From Trachythela sp. YZ-2020 (lineage: Eukaryota > Cnidaria > Anthozoa > Malacalcyonacea > Clavulariidae), in the NCBI GenBank assembly GCA_016169945.1, contig JADLSH010000112.1:1054001-1118000 (forward strand): DNA of 64,000 nucleotides. Reading direction: 5' to 3'. Below are positions 23,263-34,587 of this stretch, in pieces (positions within the stretch are counted from its first letter, which is position 1; each line of letters begins with the position of its first letter). The notes below the pieces were generated by a model. It saw only the letters and a program-made list of their open reading frames with translations, was not told where the DNA came from and searched no databases. The position numbers and the translations under genes are program-made.

Positions 23263-23638
23263 AAGTTGCTGAAGTTCCTGAGCAGTACTACATACTTGCA
23301 CTTTGGAGGAAATTTACGTTTTCTGACAGCTCTAACCTCTCTTCACTTAGTGGGCTACATCTTTGTGTTTCACCTTCAACTTGCAGCGCCGATGGTCTAG
23401 AAAACGAACCAACTGTGCTGACGAATGTGCAATACATGTGTGACCAGCTTTAGCGCAGCGTATAATAGTATTTTAGTTGGCTAGTAGTATTTTATAATAG
23501 TATTTTAGTTGGCATTTTCTTGCTTGACACAAGGAAGGCAGCAAAAAGCACTAGGTAGAAATTCTAATGCAATTTTTGAATTGCGTTGCCGGTGCATGTG
23601 AAGTGGTTACACAAGCAACGATAGTTTAGCCGCGTCGG

Positions 23639-23873
23639 CACAAATTAGGAAATGACCAGAAAGGCCACTCAGCAGTGCAATGTGACACCCTATTTTTATG
23701 CAGTTATCAGGCCAGAATAATGGCGGACCAGCCAGTTCAGCATGTTTATTGGTCAGAAAATGCAATTGACTGGCTAGAATAATGGTAATGAACATGCGTA
23801 ATGTGACATGCGCAGCTAAAAAACTTCAAAGGTTCGGCTTCAAGTGGCCCTTCTAGTCATTTCCTATTCTATG
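23639..23873. mobile_element. MITE with 7-bp target duplication
   Basis: Imperfect TIRs of about 30 bp (CACAAATTAGGAAATGACCA at left; the right end, reverse-complemented, starts CATAGAATAGGAAATGACTA) are flanked by GCGTCGG on both sides (23632-23638 and 23874-23880). Internal sequence is shared with the MITE at 47201-47356, so they form one family. Confidence 0.85.
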
Positions 23874-23880
23874 GCGTCGG

Positions 23881-24956
23881 GTTCGATTATCTGAGACACT
23901 CATTGGTGGAACATTTAATATTTATATGTTGTTTGTATTGTGATCAAAATAACACCACAATCATTAATTTACCAAACCTTTCTTATTTCTCGCATGTTTC
24001 CACTGATGATCCAGACTTACAGATGGAAAGCTTTGGTAAATAATTGTACTGTTTTCCACAAATACAAAATTACAACAATACAATAATCTATTTTGTATAA
24101 AATAGATTTATATTTCAATAATCTAGTTCTCAAAGTTCACAGTAAATAGTTCTTAGATATTAAATTTACAGTCTTTACGGTGAGCTACTCATCTTCTTTC
24201 ACCCTCCTCGCCGTAGTTTTCAGAGCACACTGGCCATGCACAAGCGAATTTCATTGGCTGGCATAAAATAATAATTGCGTTTCCTGTTCAAACAATGACT
24301 GTGTAATTTGATATTTTCAGCAATCATTGCAGAAAGTTCAAACTTTCCACAACGATTGCCGAACGAATCGGGTTACACTTGTGTTGCAGTGCCAGATATG
24401 AAACACATGCAATTTTATCACTCGCGCCGGCAACGCAATGAAATTTGACCCATTGTGTTGCCGGCACGAGAAAAAAATCGCACATGTCACCCAGCCATTA
24501 GCATGAAAACAAAATTCATGTTCTATATTTGGAAAATGCTATTTTTGTAACACCATTTAACATCCTACTTGCCTGTATGGATTGTTAGGCAGAACAAAGC
24601 ATGTATAGTAACACGATTTCTGCTCTGGCTGTCCTGTCTACATTGGTGGGACCTAGGACCATGGCACTGAACAGCCATGCCCATTTTGCCGTGCCATCAT
24701 ATGAACTGCCCCTTATATTCTGTTCACATATATCTTGCACAATATATCACTAGGACAGAGATAAAGTAAACTAGTCAACAGGTTTTCATGTAAAATTTAT
24801 TAATTCTACATTGCATACATATATTACTAGGGTACCTGTAGGGATTGCTGGAAGCATTTTAAGTTTGAAAAGAAAACAAAATTACCCACAAAAACCTAGC
24901 CTGCAATAGCAGGCTGATCTCAGCTGACCCCCATGGAGCGGCGGAGAAACAGTCTG
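23881..24956. other. Non-genic stretch
   Basis: No coding exon is seen. Two related GTTGCCGGC/GCCGGCAACG words lie near 24420-24470. The right edge abuts the tyrosine-recombinase element. Confidence 0.55.
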
Positions 24957-25045
24957 CAATCTATTCTCACTGGGAGTTTTCCCTAACAATACCAAATATT
25001 CCAAATCTTTATGCATGAGGTGATCATTAGTTAATCAGAAAACAT

Positions 25046-25070
25046 CACGTGGTGGTCGGATAGTATAAAA
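25046..25070 (+). promoter_or_regulatory. E-box and TATA box of recombinase gene
   Basis: CACGTG (25046-25051) is followed by TATAAAA (25064-25070), about 100 bp upstream of the start codon at 25168. Both are also present in the 318-bp derivative at 28970-29287. The element therefore carries its own promoter in its left end. Confidence 0.55.
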
Positions 25071-25167
25071 CAAACGTGAAATCGGGTATTTTGAACATTT
25101 GCCACAGAAAACGGCCTGTTGGGAACGGCGTTCGAGAATTTGTGGGTCGCAGTGTCGCAGCCGAGCC

Positions 25168-28100
25168 ATGGAGCAGCAAGAACCTCAACAACCTCGAGCG
25201 GTAGATGTCGGCGATTTGATTCCGAACGAAGAACCGCAGCCTGCAGCAGCTATAAACAATCAACCGCCCCCTCAAGATCAGCCTCAGGTTTGTTTGTTTA
25301 ATGGCCACACAGCATTTCCATACGTTATATATTTGCTGCGTTAATGTTCATGCTTCGCGTTGCTCTTTACGATATTGGACTTATAGCCCAAGGTTTATAT
25401 TATGCGGTTCGTGTGATTTTCTTTTCACTAGCCTTCAGGTTTCCTCTCACGCGCTGTTTATAGTCATATAGAGCAAAGTTTTCGAATCAGTTTTTCATGA
25501 CACCTCGGCTCTTCAGATTTAATTGTTAAGTAAACGTGTGCGTTCATGCGTTTGACGGCCCGGCGTATTGGCCACATTTTACTCGTCGTTTGTACTCGAA
25601 CCCTGCCGTGCTAACGCGGTCAGTTTACTGAGTAAAATGGTCCTCGCCTAACGTTTGTGTAGTGCTTTGTAGCATATACTTTATGTCAGCTCTGGAGTTA
25701 ATAACGTTTCCTGATGTGCGGTCTGGCGAGGTGGGCACTCTTAGGAAATCCCTACACATGTCTACGACGTGTTCTCGCATTTCAGACGCGTGCTGGTGGC
25801 GTATAATTTCATGAGTTTGGCTACTTATATGCGTTTAACTTGATCGTGCATTTGTTTATATTTGCACCTTAACTTCGGATGAAACATACTGATAGTGCTG
25901 GCAGTTTTTAAGCTCTTTAGATTTAATTGTCCAGTAAACGTGTGCGTTCATGCATGTTATCTTTTTTTTTTGTTCGCGTATTCAATATACTCTTCATTAT
26001 GGTTCCCGATTTATTTATATTTTACGGCCAGGCGTAGTTGCTATATTTTACTCGTCGTGTGTACTCGAAACCCGCCGCGTTAACGCGGTCAGTTTTCTGA
26101 GTAAAATATGGACCTCGCCTAGTGTTTATGTAGTGCTTATTGTAGCATATTATACTTTATGTCGGCTCGGGAGTTATGTTGCCGTATAATTTCATGAGTT
26201 TGGCTACTTATATGCGCTTAACTTGATCGTGCATTTTTATATTTGCACCTTAAATAAAACATACCGGTAGTGCTGGGAGTTTTTAAGCGCCGGAGAAGAT
26301 GTTTATTACGGCTAGGCGTGATATTTACCGGCCATGCTTTGTATTATGACCGCTATGGGTGTAGTGGATGTTTGATGACGTGTTGTCCCAATTAGTTTAA
26401 ATTCCCTCGTGGGTCATGGAGTACTTGTTTTTATCAATAGCACCGTCCCTGATTTTTGTTTACCCGTGGAAATATGATAGGAAGTATTTTGGAAGGGTTT
26501 GAGGCGTAATTGCAGTCAATCACCAAACAACAGTTTGAGAATTTGCTTTAGGTGAAGCAATTAATCACCTTTGAGATATCGCGTTTCATTGGTGAACCTA
26601 TAAGATTCCAGTTGCAGTAATAGTAACGGTTGAGTTATTGCTTTAGGTGAAGCAAAACGATCTTTGATATTGCTGGTTTGGGAGAAGCATTACATTTTGG
26701 GTATTGCTTTATAGGTGAAGCGAAACGATCTTTGTTTGATATTGCTTTAGGGGAAGCATTACATTTCGCGTATTGCTTTAGGTGAAGCATAACGATCTTT
26801 GATTCGATGCTTTTGGTGAGGCACAGAGTTTTACGATACTGCTTTAGGTGCGGCATATGTAATAACAATGTTTGATCTGTTTGGAAGTGTCAATCGCCAA
26901 ACAACGGTTTCAGAATTTGCTTTAGGTGAAGCAATTAAGCACCTTTGAGATATCGCGTTTGGTGAAGCATAAGTGTTTGACCTATAAGACTATTGAGTAA
27001 CAACAGTTGAGATATTGCTTTAGGTGAAGCAAAACGATCCTCGATACTGCTAGTTTGGGGGAAGCATTACATTTTGGCTATTGCTTTATAGGTGAAGCAA
27101 AACGATCTTTGTTTGATATTGCTTTAGCGGAAGCATTACATTTCGGGTATTGCTTTAGGTGAAGCATACCGATCTTTGTTTCGGCGCTTTAGGTGAAGCA
27201 CAGAGATTTAAGATATTGCTTTAGCTGCGGCATATGTAATGACAATGTTTGATCCTTTGTTTAGGTGAAGCAATAATACATGCGATGTTTCTCTATGATT
27301 TAGTTGTCCGTGGCTCTGTGCAATCAAACTCCTCGGCTTTGGAACAAAGCTGGGCGATGTTTCAGTGTGTGTTTTTTTTGTGTGTTTTATTTCGTGCAGG
27401 TCAACCCTGGAGTACCTCGCGTGTGGAAACCAGCGGAGTGTTGTCCAGACTGTGGTTACCCAAACGATTTGGGTTTTAATTTTTGCCAGAAGTGTGGTTT
27501 CTGTAAGGATGTCCCGGGTTCCTTGCCCACCAAACGCGTGAGTTTAGATATGCCAATGATTAATGCCAGATTTCGCTCTTTGCGTGCGACTCGTAACAAC
27601 AAGCCATACCAGCGACAAAAATCCAAACTGCATGTGGAACTTCAAACGTTCTTCGCCTCGCTTCCACAACCAAAGTCCTTGTTATCTGCGTCCCCTAACG
27701 ACTTAGTCAAGTTCCTGATATGGAAAGACACGTTTGGCAAGACCAGAATTCATATCGATGCCTGTCCTGATTTCGGCACCCATCGGAAAACCACGGAATG
27801 CTCCTGTCCCACACGCCTAGCGGCGGGTACCGTTGAGAACTATATCGCCAAAATTAGATCAATTTTTGCCTCCCTTACTCCCCCCGTCGTAAATTCGCCT
27901 GGCATCGACGATGGAAACCCCGCGACCCATCCCGTTCTCAAGGATTATTTAAATTCGATCCGAGAAGAGCAAGCTCAATCCCGAGTCTCGCCAAAGCAAG
28001 CAGTTCCTTTGTTTTTCGACAAGTTATCGACGCTATGCACCTCTATTAAAAAGTTATTGTTGACACTTGACATCCCCCCTACCACTCGCTACCTTTACGC

Positions 28101-28749
28101 TCGTGATTTGGCTTTCTTTTGTCTGGATTTTTACTCTGGCGATCGCGCATCCGATTTAGGCAGGTTGAAAACGAAAGACGTTCTTTGTCTTCCTGCTGAG
28201 GGCGGACTTTTGTTTCGACATAGCTTCGGGAAAACTCTGCGTGGGAAGCATCAACACTTTTTCGCAGTCAAAGCATCGCCTCAGCCACTCCTTTGTCCTG
28301 TTGCTAATTTGAAGTTCTACATTCTCCTTTGCGACCGAATGGGCATCGAATTACGAGATGGTTTTCTTTTTTGTGTCACTGATCGTAAGGGGCGTGTCGT
28401 AAATCAACCATTCCTTGGTTCAGCCGTTGCTAATCATCTGCGGAAGTATTTAACTGATTTTCTCATCGACGGGGGAGAAACTCCCCATAGCTTCCGTGCT
28501 GGGTGCTCTATTACCCTCTCGCTATTAGGCGCCACGAAAGAAGCTGTCGCTACGCACATTGGTTGGAGAAGCCTGTCCACCGCGAAATACTACACCCAAC
28601 GTGACACGTTTATGAACCCAACTCAAACATCATCTGTTCTTGTGGACGCTACCAGTTCAAAGCCTTCTGAGGATCGCCACGCTGTCAGTCTGGGTGAAAC
28701 ATTCCGCGCTAGGAGTAACTTGGAGGGTTTCTCTCTGGCTTTTCCATAA
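25168..28749 (+). CDS. Tyrosine recombinase with zinc ribbon (spliced)
   Basis: Exon 1 is 25168-25287 (GAGCCATGG start; 40 codons rich in Pro, Gln and Ala). Exon 2 is 27400-28749. The intron 25288-27399 is GT-AG (CAG/GTTTGT ... TTCGTGCAG) and phase 0, giving about 489 residues without a stop. Exon 2 begins with a Cys-rich ribbon (CCPDCGYPND...CQKCGFC), probably DNA-binding. A long N-terminal core-binding region follows. The catalytic domain has SGDRASDLGRL (first Arg), HSFRAG (H-x-x-R), HIGW (second His) and KYYTQ (nucleophile Tyr). These are the R..HxxR..H/W..Y residues of the family, which cut and rejoin DNA through a 3'-phosphotyrosine. The frame extends upstream to ATG 25099, but 25168 has the better context. 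Everything looks functional. Confidence 0.85.
25510..26285 (+). repeat. Direct duplication inside intron
   Basis: Two diverged copies of about 400 bp (about 25510-25910 and 25915-26285) share AGTAAACGTGTGCGTTCATGC, TAACGCGGTCAGTTT, TATAATTTCATGAGTTTGGC and GTTTTTAAGC landmarks in the same order. They lie in the recombinase intron and encode nothing. Confidence 0.8.
26542..27270 (+). repeat. Array of TGCTTTAGGTGAAGCA hairpins
   Basis: The word TGCTTTAGGTGAAGCA, whose ends pair (TGCTT/AAGCA), occurs repeatedly with small variants at 20-60 bp spacing. The array is built from two higher-order units of about 370 bp (starting near 26513 and 26886) that begin with the same TCAATC[A/G]CCAAACAAC phrase. 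It sits about 130 bp upstream of the exon 2 acceptor. Candidate roles are recombinase subterminal binding sites or intron RNA structure. Confidence 0.85.
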
Positions 28750-28819
28750 TTCTTTACCGGGGACAGGTGTTTTCTGAGTATTGGAGAGAAAGAAAACATT
28801 TATCAAATTGAAAATATTT

Positions 28820-28825
28820 AATAAA
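28820..28825 (+). terminator. Polyadenylation signal
   Basis: AATAAA lies about 70 nt after the recombinase stop and is followed by GT-rich sequence (TGTGTGG). Confidence 0.55.
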
Positions 28826-28969
28826 TGTGTGGTATATTTATATCTCAGTTCTCCATGTTTTAAGTATGTGCCGACGTTCGCGCGCAGGGCATGAAAATTA
28901 TTTATCCCCAATCTTAATCTCTTCAGTTAAAGGTATTGTGTGGGGAAGCGAGCAGTGAGAATATATTAC

Positions 28970-29287
28970 TATTCTCACTGGGAGTTTTCCCTAACAATAC
29001 CAAATATTCCAAATCTTTATGCATGAGGTGATCATTAGTTAATCAGAAAACATCACGTGGTGGTCGGATAGTATAAAACAAACGTGAAATCGGGTATTTT
29101 GAACATTTGCCACCGAAAACGGCCTGTTGGGAACGGCGTTCGAGAATTTGACCCCACCCTCCTCCCCTCGGCTGCGACACTCTGGAGCTTCGCCACATTC
29201 TACCTTAGACTGAAAATTATTTATCCCCAATCTTAATCTCTTCAGTTAAAGGTATTGTGTGGGGAAGCGAGCAGTGAGAATATATTA
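28970..29287 (+). mobile_element. Internally deleted derivative of the recombinase element
   Basis: The left about 174 bp match 24962-25135 with a single difference, and the right about 76 bp match the end of the full element. A short unrelated piece joins them. It starts one base after the full element ends, so the two are in direct tandem and share the CAATC flanks. The near-identity implies very recent formation. Confidence 0.88.
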
Positions 29288-29398
29288 CAATCAACACTAA
29301 TGCCATACCGTTCCCCCCGCACAACGGAAGGCAGAATATGTTTGGTTAAAATTTTCCTTTGTGATCACACCGAAAATTGAATAATTTACATTGTTAAA

Positions 29399-29812
29399 AT
29401 GGCGGATTTCCAAAGCTTTAAGAGTGCACTCGAAGATGTTAAGTCCCTTTTTTCTGTCAAGAACAAGAGGAGCATTGTTCAACTTTGTATCTAAGAGAGA
29501 TGTGTTTCTTAACCTGGCAAGTATCAAATGGCTCCTATGGTCATGAAACAGCTTGGTCTTTGCATCAATCCGATCATTCTCGCCCATTGGTTTCTCTCAT
29601 GCAAGATCAAGTCAACCAGTTGAAAAAGCAGGGAATAAGCACTGTGTCCTTATCAGAAACCAGTATCAACGACAACAGACTCAATTCTGGTCACTATAAA
29701 ATTGTGTATTCTTTGCCCGAATCGCTTCTGAGCAACAAAGTCATAAGAAAGCTGATTGGATCTAATGTGTATAAAGAACAGGTTGTTGGAGTCCGCCATT
29801 GGTAAGTGTTGT
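29399..29812 (+). pseudogene. RecQ-like helicase 5' fragment
   Basis: ATG at 29399 (AAAATGGCGG context) opens MADFQSFKSALEDVKSLFSV. Later segments include MAPMVMKQLGLCINPIIL in one frame and RPLVSLMQDQVNQLKKQGIS in another. RPLVSLMQDQV is helicase motif Ia of RecQ-type enzymes. The Walker A segment expected between KRDVFLNL and QMAPM is deleted. The Walker B (DEVH) expected after KEQVVGV is also gone, and the frame shifts between. It ends at ATTG/GTAAGTG. It is a dead remnant of the RecQ-like genes common in cnidarian genomes. Confidence 0.7.
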
Positions 29813-29819
29813 CCTTAAT

Positions 29820-30985
29820 ATATGGTATAAAACCAGTCCATTTTGATTCCCTGAACCTATAAAAAGTCACTTGAAATCATTAGTGATTCTCTCAAAATAC
29901 ATCACAGATGTGCTTTTGCCCATAATATGCCAAGATTTTATAATGTTAATCCCAATGTCATGTGCAAACATAATTTTCCCACACAGCAATAATTTGCTTT
30001 TGGTCCATCATAACTGAAGAATCTGCATCTGGTCAGCTCTAGCAGATAGCAAACTGATCTTAACCGAACCCCCCCCCCCCCCCGGAGCATGGTGGAGCAG
30101 CATGTCACCAATCGAACCAATTTGTGTAACTGAATATCAGCCTTTTGGTCCCTTAGATGCAGGTCAACTATTACAACCATTAATGCTATAGTAACAAGTT
30201 TGCATTACTTCACAATCTGTTTATTTGGCTCTTGATTATTTTAGTAGCACTCACTTTGCTATGTAAATGTGATTTATAACAATATGTATAAATCTAACCA
30301 AAAATGAATTGCCTTGATATCACTATACTGATAAGTTATATTGCACTAATATTACACCCACAAGCACTGCATAAAGATACAGTTTGCAATAACAGTGGAG
30401 TGTATACAGACAGTCACACTGTGTCAGCAGGGATTCTGCTATGAATAGGGATGAGGCAAGGAGGGAAGTAAGGCTGGAGGAAATTCTAGACAGGATGATA
30501 TAACATAATTCAATTGTCATATGATTATTACAGTACAACAATTAAGATTTGATTTCAAAATTGACCTTCAATCCATTTCTGAGTAAAATTGTCAGAGGTC
30601 AGTGGCATAGCTACAGGTCATGCTTGTCATGCTTTTCACAAAATTGATAATTTTTTTCCAAGTTCCATCTAAAACATTGCTTTGTTTATCCCAAAGCTTT
30701 AAAATTAAACATTGTCATTTTTATGGAGTTTTCATTATTGTTTTTAATTTTACAGCCTTGCCGACTGTTGTCGTTTCTGTTTGCTAGCAACTGCAGCTAT
30801 ACAAGACTAATTTCCGGCAATATATCGTGCAACTGAACACACTTGTGTAAGGTGAGTAATTATCATATTTATATCGTCTTTGTGCATTTATACAATGGCT
30901 TCAGCAAGTGTGATGAATCCCCTGCTTCAATAGAAGCAGATATTATAAGTGATTTGCTGAAGAGATCTTTTCTGCTTGAACAACT
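29820..30985. other. Non-genic stretch
   Basis: No exon is visible. A poly-C run lies at about 30068-30082. The sequence around 30035-30100 is loosely similar to the flank of the recombinase element near 24900-24950 (CAGCTGACCCCCATGGAG-type sequence). Confidence 0.5.
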
Positions 30986-30989
30986 GCCG

Positions 30990-32075
30990 AACAAAATGCA
31001 ATAGTTAAGCAACGACCAACATCACAACTGATCGTTACGACAGGGGGGATCGTTTCAGCAGGCTTGGTATGAGAGGAAAGATTGGCTTTGTGGCAGCTCT
31101 GTGTTGGGAAGTTATTTTGCTGGCCTTGTCTTTTCTTTTGCCCTGGAACCTTGCCACCATGGTCGTGAATATGCAAGGCTTCCTCTCGGATTCGCACATG
31201 AGTGTGTTTAAGACCTGGAAGACGTATGGAGCCGGTGTGCGAGTGGATTCTCTGCTCTCTCAAGCAAGACGAGATGAAATTCAGTGCCACAATGAAGAGG
31301 TAAGGCAAAATAGATAAATATTAAAAACTATTACAAATTATTTAAATTACTTGTCTGGATTAAATTATTGAGGAGATTGATGATCGTATGTTCATAAGTG
31401 TGCAGGATGATGAGACATCTGATGTTTCCACCAAAGACGTAAGTATGATTGCCCGTATAGATAAAGATTGTGAGGTTGTTGAACAACAATTGGCATTTGT
31501 CAGTACAAATAGATGATGCTGCTGCTGCTGTATCCCAGATTGTGAAAGACAAACTTAGTCAGCATTCCAGGATCATTTCTCACTTCCCATAAGATCAAGT
31601 TCCCCAACCCTGGTGATACCAGATAGTACTATCGGGTTTGAGTTATTAGTATGTTATATAAGAACTATGAGAAACTTTTAGAGATTTTTGAAGGAGTAGT
31701 TGACCAACCTGTTGGCTGGGATGATGAAACATTGGAAAAGGTAAGTGACTTGCTACACTTTCTTAATAGTTTTTTGTTTTGCTTTTGTGTATGTGTTTTT
31801 ATACGATTCTAGAGCAGTCATCCATCCTGTACTCAATCCTTCAAGGCAGAGACACTGACTTCAATTATGGTATAAGTACAATCTTGGACAAAATATATCC
31901 AGACAAGTCACATTTCACCCTTCCACAGTGTTGTAAATTCATGAAAACATTTGGATTTTGGACATTTCTACAACCTGCAACTGCAACAACAACATTGCAA
32001 GAGGGGAAGCGGGATTTTGCACTTGTCCAAAATTTTTGGCCAAGATTGTCTGAGACTGAAAGAAATATAAAATAA
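30990..32075 (+). pseudogene. hAT-family transposase (TTF-type) pseudogene
   Basis: In order: a TTF-type zinc finger (AWYERKDWLCGSSVLG, then KLFCWPC in a shifted frame), SVFKTWKTYG, and RRDEIQCHNEEVRQN ending at GAAGAG/GTAAGG. Next come DDRMFISVQDDETSDVSTKD (about 31375-31437), NYEKLLEIFEGVVDQPVGW (about 31660) and ILYSILQGRDTDFNYGIS (about 31810-31880). These are the successive landmarks of ZMYM6/TTF-type hAT transposases. Frameshifts and stops break every segment, and the 3' half of the family is missing. Confidence 0.78.
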
Positions 32076-32482
32076 TTTTTATATAAGGCAAGCCATTTCA
32101 ATACAAATAAATATATAGATATCTTTTCTTACATATTCATGAGGGCATTTTCGAGATTCTTGTGTTGTCATCTGCCATTTTGAAAATAATTTTCAAATCA
32201 AAATAACAAATTTGGTGGGAAGTATGAAATGGTATTGGTAGTGAACTGTGAACGATTGTTTGTGCTCAGCAGAATGCTTTAAAACAATAACCAAGGCAAA
32301 CTATGTCCAGTATGATGCAATGTCATGTGCCTTTCTACTCTTGTCTATAAACAAACTCTGGTAAGTAAAGCAGATGTTTATTTACAATTTTTCAATATGT
32401 AGAAACCAGTATATTTACAAGGATGACTCACAGACTGCATGATTGCTTTTTTTGCAGGCAGATAGATTTGATAGTACTTAAA

Positions 32483-32905
32483 ATGAATAATAGAACTCTC
32501 CGAAGAGTCTATCTTGTAACATACAGCCAGGCCAACAGATTGAAATTTCCAAGCAGACAGCCCTTTGGGAAGGCAGTTGAAGAAGCATTTAACAGCGGTA
32601 CAAGCAAAGTCAAGGCTACCTATTGGGCTGTTTAGAAAACCACCAGGATGGCGGTTAACACTTTCATGTGAGCATTAAGTTAACTGGGCCAAAGCGGTGG
32701 TTGCATGCTAGGGAACTTCCTGTCCGAGCATTACGGCATAAGTGTTAACTTTTCAGACAATCATGACTCATATTATTCTGCGTATCAGTGTGTCTCTAAG
32801 TCGGACACAAGCGTTTTCCATTGTTGTGGGCACCCTAATTGAAGGAGATTGGTTCTCCAAAAACTAAGAGATGTATTCAGACCAACCAAAACAAGCGAAA
32901 GAGCA
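32483..32905 (+). pseudogene. HUH-SF3 replication protein copy A, 5' part
   Basis: ATG at 32483 opens a replication-initiator-like N-terminus (RVYLVTYSQANRLKFPSRQ). In shifted frames follow the HUH pair (HFHVSIKL) and a YQCVSK motif. A Tyr stands in copy B where this copy has Cys, so the nucleophile is lost. The gene is interrupted at 32905 by the 4.2-kb insertion and resumes at 37108. Rep proteins of this build nick single-stranded origins in CRESS-DNA and parvovirus-like replicons and in related transposons. This copy has frameshifts and is dead. Confidence 0.75.
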
Positions 32906-34587
32906 ACCTCGTACCCAGGGCTAGCCTACTGGGGCATAGCCCTGGTAAAGGCTGACCATGTGACATCTGGAACATGGCTTATTTATCCACGCGGGATTTT
33001 TTGGACGGGGGGTGAAAATATGTTTTGTATGTGTGATGACACAACGCAATGCAATCTTCAGTGTTTTGAGTTATTTCATCGAAGCACAATGGATTGAAGT
33101 CGTGTGTTAGTTCCTACACTGTAGATCTATAAAATTGGATATATATGTTTATCGATAATACTATGGTCAACTATTACTCGAGAACTTGCTTTAAAGTGAA
33201 GGAAGTGGCATGAAATGTTGTAACAGATGCTGGTATACAAAATTTATACAGATTTAATATATAAAACATGTCAATGGATAAATGGTTCAACAGTTTACCG
33301 TTGATCTGTGCTATATGAACTCAGTAGCGCCACAAAGACTTCAAAGGTATTGAGTATACTTCCAATTCTAACTCTTGCAGTTCAAATGCAGACTGAACTC
33401 AATAGTAAAATTGTGACAAAAGTTGTGAATTAAAGTTTTATGTTGAATGGAAACATTGTACAAAATATATAAATATATAAATATTATAACATGATTTCAT
33501 TATGAGCTTCAAAGATATATTTTACATATATACAGCTAAATGAATTAAGGCAATATTTCTATTGTCCCTGACAGGGCAAAGGCTGAAAGACAACTGCTAA
33601 AAGTACAATTTTGTTCAAACTTTTGTCTCTTGGCTGATTGTTTTCCATATATTTAAATTTAACAGATAATTTTGGCACAACTGCATCAAAAGTCATCTTC
33701 CCTACCATACTTTTTTTGCACTTGGCTTTGACCATTTAGTTTTGGCCTTTTATCTTTGTCGAGGACAACCTTAATTTATTTAGCTGTATACAGTATATAT
33801 AGTTAATTAACATAATATCATTAATATGTGCTCTCCATGTATATATCCCGCATACTTAATTGAGGAAATTGTTAATCAATGAAAATCGTTATCAATAAAT
33901 ATCAACTGATAACAATTAATCGATTGATATTGGAATTCAGTGACTGGTGGTGCTGTGACTTTCATTGATTATGGAATATCATTGATGCAAAAAAAAAACA
34001 ATCTAAAGAATAGTCAAATTCATGTCTTCGTATAACATTAACTGTCTTGTTTCTCTTTACTTTGGGTGTGCTGATACAGCACATACTCAGTTAAAACACA
34101 AATACACAGTGGCTAATTTGCATATAAATCAACAAAATGCATGCATATGGTAATTGAAAAAAAATCCATAACTGGCCATATTTTTTGTGACTGCTGATTC
34201 GTTATTGCTTAGTATCAAGTAACTAATTAATGTACATTGGACTTCTTATGATTCGTTTTTGTTGATTAAGTACGCCGGGATATATACAGGTTGAAAACAT
34301 GAAAAGTTGATTATAAATATCTAAATTTGCCGATGTACAAGAGACATATTGTTCTACTAAAGTACTACACTGCGGACAACCCAATCAAAGCATAACACTG
34401 CAAGGGCCTCCCCTTGTCAAGTAAATTGTCTTGCTTTAGTGGGGAGAGTAAATTAAATAAAATAGGAAACACAAGGCATGTAAGATAATTGTAATAGAGT
34501 ATTATTAATTATGTCTGATGGCATCAATTACAGTAAATACTTTGTCAATGTTTTATATATATACCCCTTATGAAACAATCATATAGG

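Larger units (their letters stand above)
24962..28968 (+). mobile_element. Tyrosine-recombinase transposon, apparently intact
   Basis: The left end TATTCTCACTGGGAGTTTTC and the right end (GGGGAAGCGAGCAGTGAGAATATATTA) form an imperfect inverted repeat of about 20 bp. CAATC lies directly before the left end (24957-24961) and directly after the tandem derivative (29288-29292), like a target duplication around the pair. The 4,007-bp body holds one spliced gene for a tyrosine recombinase, a large repeat-rich intron and a polyadenylation signal. No RT, RNase H or methylase is present, which separates it from DIRS and resembles Cryptons. Cryptons usually lack TIRs and target duplications, so the assignment is tentative. 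Confidence 0.8.

Noticed and set aside
26635..26868. Minus-strand frame with LKQY repeats
   Set aside because: It is the reverse reading of the hairpin-word array in the recombinase intron.
26542..27270. CRISPR-like array
   Set aside because: Repeats are short, variable and unevenly spaced, no spacers of uniform length exist, and the sequence is animal.
30943..31308. Minus-strand frame opposite the hAT-like zinc finger
   Set aside because: The plus strand carries recognisable TTF/hAT motifs, so the minus frame is a shadow.
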